DNA of 8,547 nt. It comes from Prolixibacteraceae bacterium (GTDB lineage Bacteria > Bacteroidota > Bacteroidia > Bacteroidales > Prolixibacteraceae). The DNA is taken from positions 1-8,547 of the forward strand of contig JAFGDX010000367.1 in the NCBI GenBank assembly GCA_016931875.1, read 5' to 3'. The notes under the pieces are model-generated. The model was not told the origin of the DNA. It saw only the letters and a list, made by a program, of their open reading frames with translations, and did no database searches. This document shows positions 5,879 through 8,547 of the stretch, piece after piece. The position numbers were made by a program, and so were the translations under genes. Every line of letters starts with the position of its first letter. The first letter of the stretch is position 1.

Positions 5879-6958
5879 TTACAGTTTTAATTTTGCCTTT
5901 ATCCGGTTGGGAATGGCATTTTTATGAACCAGGATGGCAATGGTTTTTAAGCGCACATAATCTTCGGTCATGTGAAGGTAGCCCCCAAAATCGTTGCTGT
6001 CGGCCCCCCACGAATTTTTTGTATAAAAACAAGTTCTTCCGCTTTTGTCTTTCGAGAGTCCTACAATGTGCATTAAATGGTCGTCGGTGGTGGTTCTGTC
6101 GAAAAAAGTTTTTTGCCGCAGTTCCTGATCTGCTTTTCCAATCTGTTTTTCAGGAAGGTCGGCCTTTCCAAGTTTATGATTAAACGTTTTTTCGCTTGTG
6201 TCACCGTCCCAGGCTATAGTGTAACCGTTGTTGATGGAGTAGGTCATTACTTCCATCAACTCGTCAATGGGCAGGTTGTAGTACAAATCGTTCGACCAGT
6301 TGTCGGGTACTTCCAGTACAAATTGTTCATAAAAGTGGTGGTGGTTGTATGAAGTTAATTCTACATAATCTTCGGGATTCAGTTCAAACTTGTCGCGAAA
6401 GTTTGCCGGAGAAAAATTACCGTCAGCGGTTTTTACCTTATTTGGTAATTTGCCTATTTTTTCTTTTAAAACAGGTACTACCGGCTTGATGTCAGTAAGC
6501 GTAAAATTTTTTCTTTTTTTGTTTAGTTCATCAACCGTGTCACTTAATTCCTGAACCAATTCACGGTGGTTGTATCTTCCATCGGTTTTTTCTCCCGGGT
6601 ATGCATCGTATAAAACCATTCCTTTTTCTTTCAGAATGTTCAGTACATCATGTGCCTGCCCTCCCTGGCTAAAATTGTTGTTGCCGTGGTATAATAAATA
6701 CTCTTCGGTTTTATCCAGATAAGCATTATAAACAAAAAACATTTCAGAAAGATCCGTTTCAGGGAACCCTTTTCGCATAATTTCTGACTCCAGAAAACTG
6801 GTTGTAGCAAAACTCCAGCAGGTTCCTGTGCTTCCCTGGCTGATAACCGGGGTGTGGTTTAATTTGGTAATAATTTCAAATTCTGCCTGGTTTTCCTGAG
6901 CCGAAAGCTGAATGGCAAAAGCAAAAACCAGAATAAAAAGAAGCCCTTTTTTACACAT
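5879..6958 (-). CDS. Exported C1-family cysteine peptidase, bleomycin hydrolase/aminopeptidase C-like
   Basis: This is a papain-fold cysteine peptidase of 359 residues. Seen: a signal peptide (about 1-20: Lys-rich start, hydrophobic core, LSAQ end). The catalytic cysteine region is PVISQGSTGTCWSFAT, with the oxyanion-hole Gln41 and nucleophile Cys47. The catalytic His297 is in DDHLMHIVGL and Asn315 in FYTKNSWG. The order and the wide Cys-His gap (250 residues) fit the C1B (bleomycin hydrolase/PepC) branch rather than short papains. Known for the family: aminopeptidase activity, often as a hexamer with a self-processed C-terminus. Inferred: it acts in the periplasm or outside the cell on peptides. 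The N-terminal Cys2 precedes the hydrophobic core, so this is not a lipoprotein signal. The start lies 9 bases after the MmcQ/YjbR-like gene and the S4 gene follows 4 bases on, so it belongs to the same operon. It is somewhat shorter than cytosolic PepC (about 440-450). Confidence 0.9.
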   Translation of the reverse strand: MCKKGLLFILVFAFAIQLSAQENQAEFEIITKLNHTPVISQGSTGTCWSFATTSFLESEIMRKGFPETDLSEMFFVYNAYLDKTEEYLLYHGNNNFSQGGQAHDVLNILKEKGMVLYDAYPGEKTDGRYNHRELVQELSDTVDELNKKRKNFTLTDIKPVVPVLKEKIGKLPNKVKTADGNFSPANFRDKFELNPEDYVELTSYNHHHFYEQFVLEVPDNWSNDLYYNLPIDELMEVMTYSINNGYTIAWDGDTSEKTFNHKLGKADLPEKQIGKADQELRQKTFFDRTTTDDHLMHIVGLSKDKSGRTCFYTKNSWGADSNDFGGYLHMTEDYVRLKTIAILVHKNAIPNRIKAKLKL

Positions 6959-6967
6959 TGAATATGG

Positions 6968-7321
6968 TTATGAATTTTTTATTTCCTGTTGCTGTTTCCG
7001 TGTCAATCCCATCACAATCAAATCGTATGATTCGTCAATAAAATTTTTAATCATATCATCGGAAAGGGACCCGTCGATCAAAATGGTGTTCCAGTGTTTT
7101 TTATTCATGTGATAGCCGGGTTTTATAGCCGGGTATTCTTCACGTAATTCAATATTTTTTTCGGGGTCGTTTTTTACATTAATCGATAATTCGCCTTCCA
7201 AATCGGTAAGGCAAAACATTTTGCCCCCAACCTTAAAAACCAGTGTGGTTTCATCAAACGGAAAATCTTCGGATACGCCTTTTAACGAAAGGCAATACTC
7301 ACGTAGTTCTTCAATATTCAT
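6968..7321 (-). CDS. MmcQ/YjbR family protein
   Basis: This is a small protein of 117 residues, the normal length for the MmcQ/YjbR family (CyaY-like fold). Diagnostic features: an N-terminal helix (MNIEELREYCLSLKG), then EDFPFDETTLVFKVGGKMFCLTDL (about 18-41). The middle has SINVKNDPE, and the most conserved part, YHMNKKHWNTI (about 70-80), is followed by SLSDDMIKNFIDESYDLIV. The family is described as DNA-binding-like, but its biological role is not established. I see no catalytic residues. It sits between the UPF0102 protein (56-bp gap) and the C1 peptidase (9-bp gap) on the same strand. An AT-rich inverted repeat lies just upstream. Confidence 0.9.
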   Translation of the reverse strand: MNIEELREYCLSLKGVSEDFPFDETTLVFKVGGKMFCLTDLEGELSINVKNDPEKNIELREEYPAIKPGYHMNKKHWNTILIDGSLSDDMIKNFIDESYDLIVMGLTRKQQQEIKNS

Positions 7322-7333
7322 GATTGTGAAATT

Positions 7334-7358
7334 AAAATTACGGGTTAAAAGTAATTTT
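7334..7358. repeat. AT-rich inverted repeat between UPF0102 and MmcQ/YjbR genes
   Basis: AAAATTAC (7334-7341) is the exact reverse complement of GTAATTTT (7351-7358), with a 9-base loop GGGTTAAAA. On the minus strand it would fold in the leader just before the MmcQ/YjbR ATG, with no T-run after it. It might be an mRNA processing or stability element, or chance in an AT-rich gap. Confidence 0.25.
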
Positions 7359-7377
7359 TTCCTTCTGAATTCAAAAT

Positions 7378-7740
7378 TTAAAGTGTAGGATAAAATGCAT
7401 CTTTAAAATGTTCCAGTTCGTGTCTTTGGTTAAAAAAGATAACGGTTATTACATCGAAACGGGTTTCCAGATTGATGTCTTTTTCCTGGATGTAAGCGTC
7501 GGCGGCTTCCACAATTCGTTTCATTTTTGCATTGGTAACGGCCTCCGAAGGATGCTCATACCGAATCCCGTTGCGCGATTTTACTTCTACAATAACAAGT
7601 TCATTTTTGTCGCGGGCTACAATGTCGAGTTCCAAATGCCCGTAATACCAGTTTTTATCCAGAATTGTGTAGCCCAGTTTTGATAAATACTGTTCGGCAA
7701 TTCCCTCGGCCATTTCTCCTGTTTCGCGTTGTGTAACCAT
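7378..7740 (-). CDS. UPF0102/YraN family nuclease-fold protein
   Basis: This is a 120-residue protein matching the UPF0102 (YraN) family in length and motif order. It has GEMAEGIAEQYLSKLGYTILDKNW (about 8-31), then GHLELDIVARD (about 34-44) with the acidic pair Glu37/Asp39, and VIVEVKSRNG (about 49-58) with Glu52 and Lys54. Together these form a PD-(D/E)XK-type nuclease core. Most members are annotated only as hypothetical, with nuclease activity suggested by fold; I do not assert activity here. The ATG lies 27 bases after the LD-carboxypeptidase stop and 56 bases precede the next gene, fitting one operon. In E. coli, yraN likewise neighbours a peptidoglycan-related gene (lpoA), but the parallel is weak. 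Confidence 0.92.
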   Translation of the reverse strand: MVTQRETGEMAEGIAEQYLSKLGYTILDKNWYYGHLELDIVARDKNELVIVEVKSRNGIRYEHPSEAVTNAKMKRIVEAADAYIQEKDINLETRFDVITVIFFNQRHELEHFKDAFYPTL

Positions 7741-7767
7741 TTATTTCAGAAGTAAATAATAAGGTAG

Positions 7768-8547
7768 TCAGATTAATTTTAATACAGAAAATTTTTCAGA
7801 AACACTTAGTTTCCAGGTTTGACCCAAAGGCAGGGCCAGGTTTTTTTTATCGTGCCCTGCCGGAAATCCAAAAGCAACCGGAAAATTATATTCTTCCACG
7901 GCTTCGGAAATTATTTCGTGAATGCTTTTTCCAAAGGGCGATTTATTGTCTTTCATTTCGGTAAAATCGCCCAAAACCAGCCCCGCCAGTTTATCCAGTT
8001 TTCCGGCCAGTTTTAGCTGATGCATCATCCGGTCGGCATGGTAAAAAAATTCATCAATATCTTCCAGGAAAAGAATTTTTCCCCTGGTTTCGAGTTCGTA
8101 TTTTGTTCCCTGAAGACTGGAAATAATGGAAAGATTTCCTCCCGCCAATTCTGCTTCAACCGTTCCTTTCCGGTTGTGTTCTCCGTTTTTAAAAGTATAT
8201 GCAACTTTGTCTCCTGAAAGTACCTGTAGCAACGATTTCAGGTTTTCAGCCGGTGTGCCGTTCTTTTCAAAGAAGTACCGCGGCATTGCGCCGTGAATGG
8301 TGGCAATACCCAGGTTGTTTATACACGAGTGTAAAATGGTAATATCGCTGAACCCCACCAGCCATTTTGGTTTTTTCTGAAAATTTTCGAAGTCAAGTTT
8401 GTTGATGATTCGAACGGTTCCGTACCCACCGCGCGAACAGAGAATAGCACCGGTTTCGGGGTCGTCGAGTGCTGTTTGCAAATCTTCACGGCGCTGTTGG
8501 TCGGTTCCGGCAAACTGGAAATGACGGGCAAAAACATGTTTTCCCAG
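7768..8547 (-). CDS. ldcA: LD-carboxypeptidase (peptidase S66), 5' end outside the window
   Basis: This is a partial gene: the frame is open to the right edge and 259 residues plus TGA are present. The N-terminal 40-50 residues of an approximately 300-residue protein are missing. The earliest visible sequence, GKHVFARHFQFAGTDQQRREDLQ, is typical of the family, so the TTG at 8481 is not the true start. LD-carboxypeptidases cut the L-Lys/DAP-D-Ala bond in tetrapeptide stems during peptidoglycan recycling. Landmarks, counted from the first residue in the window: CSRGGYGTVR (about 37-46) and the nucleophile Ser67 in VGFSDIT. FLEDIDEFFYHADRMM carries catalytic Glu162, and FPAGHDKKN carries catalytic His232. 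Together these give the S66 Ser-Glu-His triad. No signal peptide can be judged because the N-terminus is absent. It is the first visible gene of the five-gene minus-strand run, and the promoter lies outside. Confidence 0.95.
   Translation of the reverse strand: MGKHVFARHFQFAGTDQQRREDLQTALDDPETGAILCSRGGYGTVRIINKLDFENFQKKPKWLVGFSDITILHSCINNLGIATIHGAMPRYFFEKNGTPAENLKSLLQVLSGDKVAYTFKNGEHNRKGTVEAELAGGNLSIISSLQGTKYELETRGKILFLEDIDEFFYHADRMMHQLKLAGKLDKLAGLVLGDFTEMKDNKSPFGKSIHEIISEAVEEYNFPVAFGFPAGHDKKNLALPLGQTWKLSVSEKFSVLKLI

Noticed and set aside
8319..8537. Second minus-strand frame of 72 codons overlapping the carboxypeptidase
   Set aside because: It lies out of frame inside the conserved S66 coding sequence, which explains the region fully.

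Overview
The window is an ordinary-looking stretch of an AT-rich Bacteroidota chromosome. The evidence is a split LytS/LytTR two-component pair with a Reg_prop/Y_Y_Y sensor, Bacteroidota-type -7 boxes (TAnnTTTG) in the intergenic regions, no clear Shine-Dalgarno dependence, and signal peptides ending in the '...LSAQ' style. Marine or anaerobic Bacteroidales/Marinilabiliales relatives are my best guess, but that level is inference only. No transposase, integrase, tRNA, rRNA, CRISPR array or phage gene was seen.

Layout. Positions 1-607 hold no credible gene. They contain a strong minus-strand intrinsic terminator (237-268) about 340 nt beyond the sensor kinase stop, and some possible RNA structure in between. 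Positions 608-4311 (minus) are a two-gene operon: a LytTR response regulator followed, with a 1-nt TAGTG overlap, by a 969-residue sensor histidine kinase. Positions 4312-4546 are a divergent intergenic region with a Bacteroidota -7 box abutting the regulator's ATG and an imperfect 15/16-nt direct repeat. Positions 4547-5359 (plus) encode a small MscS-type mechanosensitive channel with its own hairpin terminator. Positions 5408-5657 are non-coding, but a TATATTTG box, a foldable stretch of about 80 nt and a strong plus-strand terminator suggest a small RNA gene of about 105 nt. Positions 5656-8547 (minus) form a tightly spaced five-gene run, in transcription order: LD-carboxypeptidase (5' end outside the window), UPF0102/YraN-like nuclease-fold protein, MmcQ/YjbR-like protein, exported C1 (bleomycin hydrolase-like) peptidase, and a YbcJ/YaaA-like S4 RNA-binding protein.

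How it fits together. The propeller sensor probably reads an extracytoplasmic cue and phosphorylates the LytTR regulator, which would bind direct repeats. The divergently transcribed mscS and the operon's own promoter are the only candidate targets in view. The minus-strand run mixes cell-wall turnover (LD-carboxypeptidase), an envelope or secreted peptidase and nucleic-acid-associated small proteins, so it looks like a housekeeping cluster rather than a dedicated pathway. The least explained element is the candidate small RNA at about 5552-5657. I did not find convincing evidence of a new defence or mobile system.
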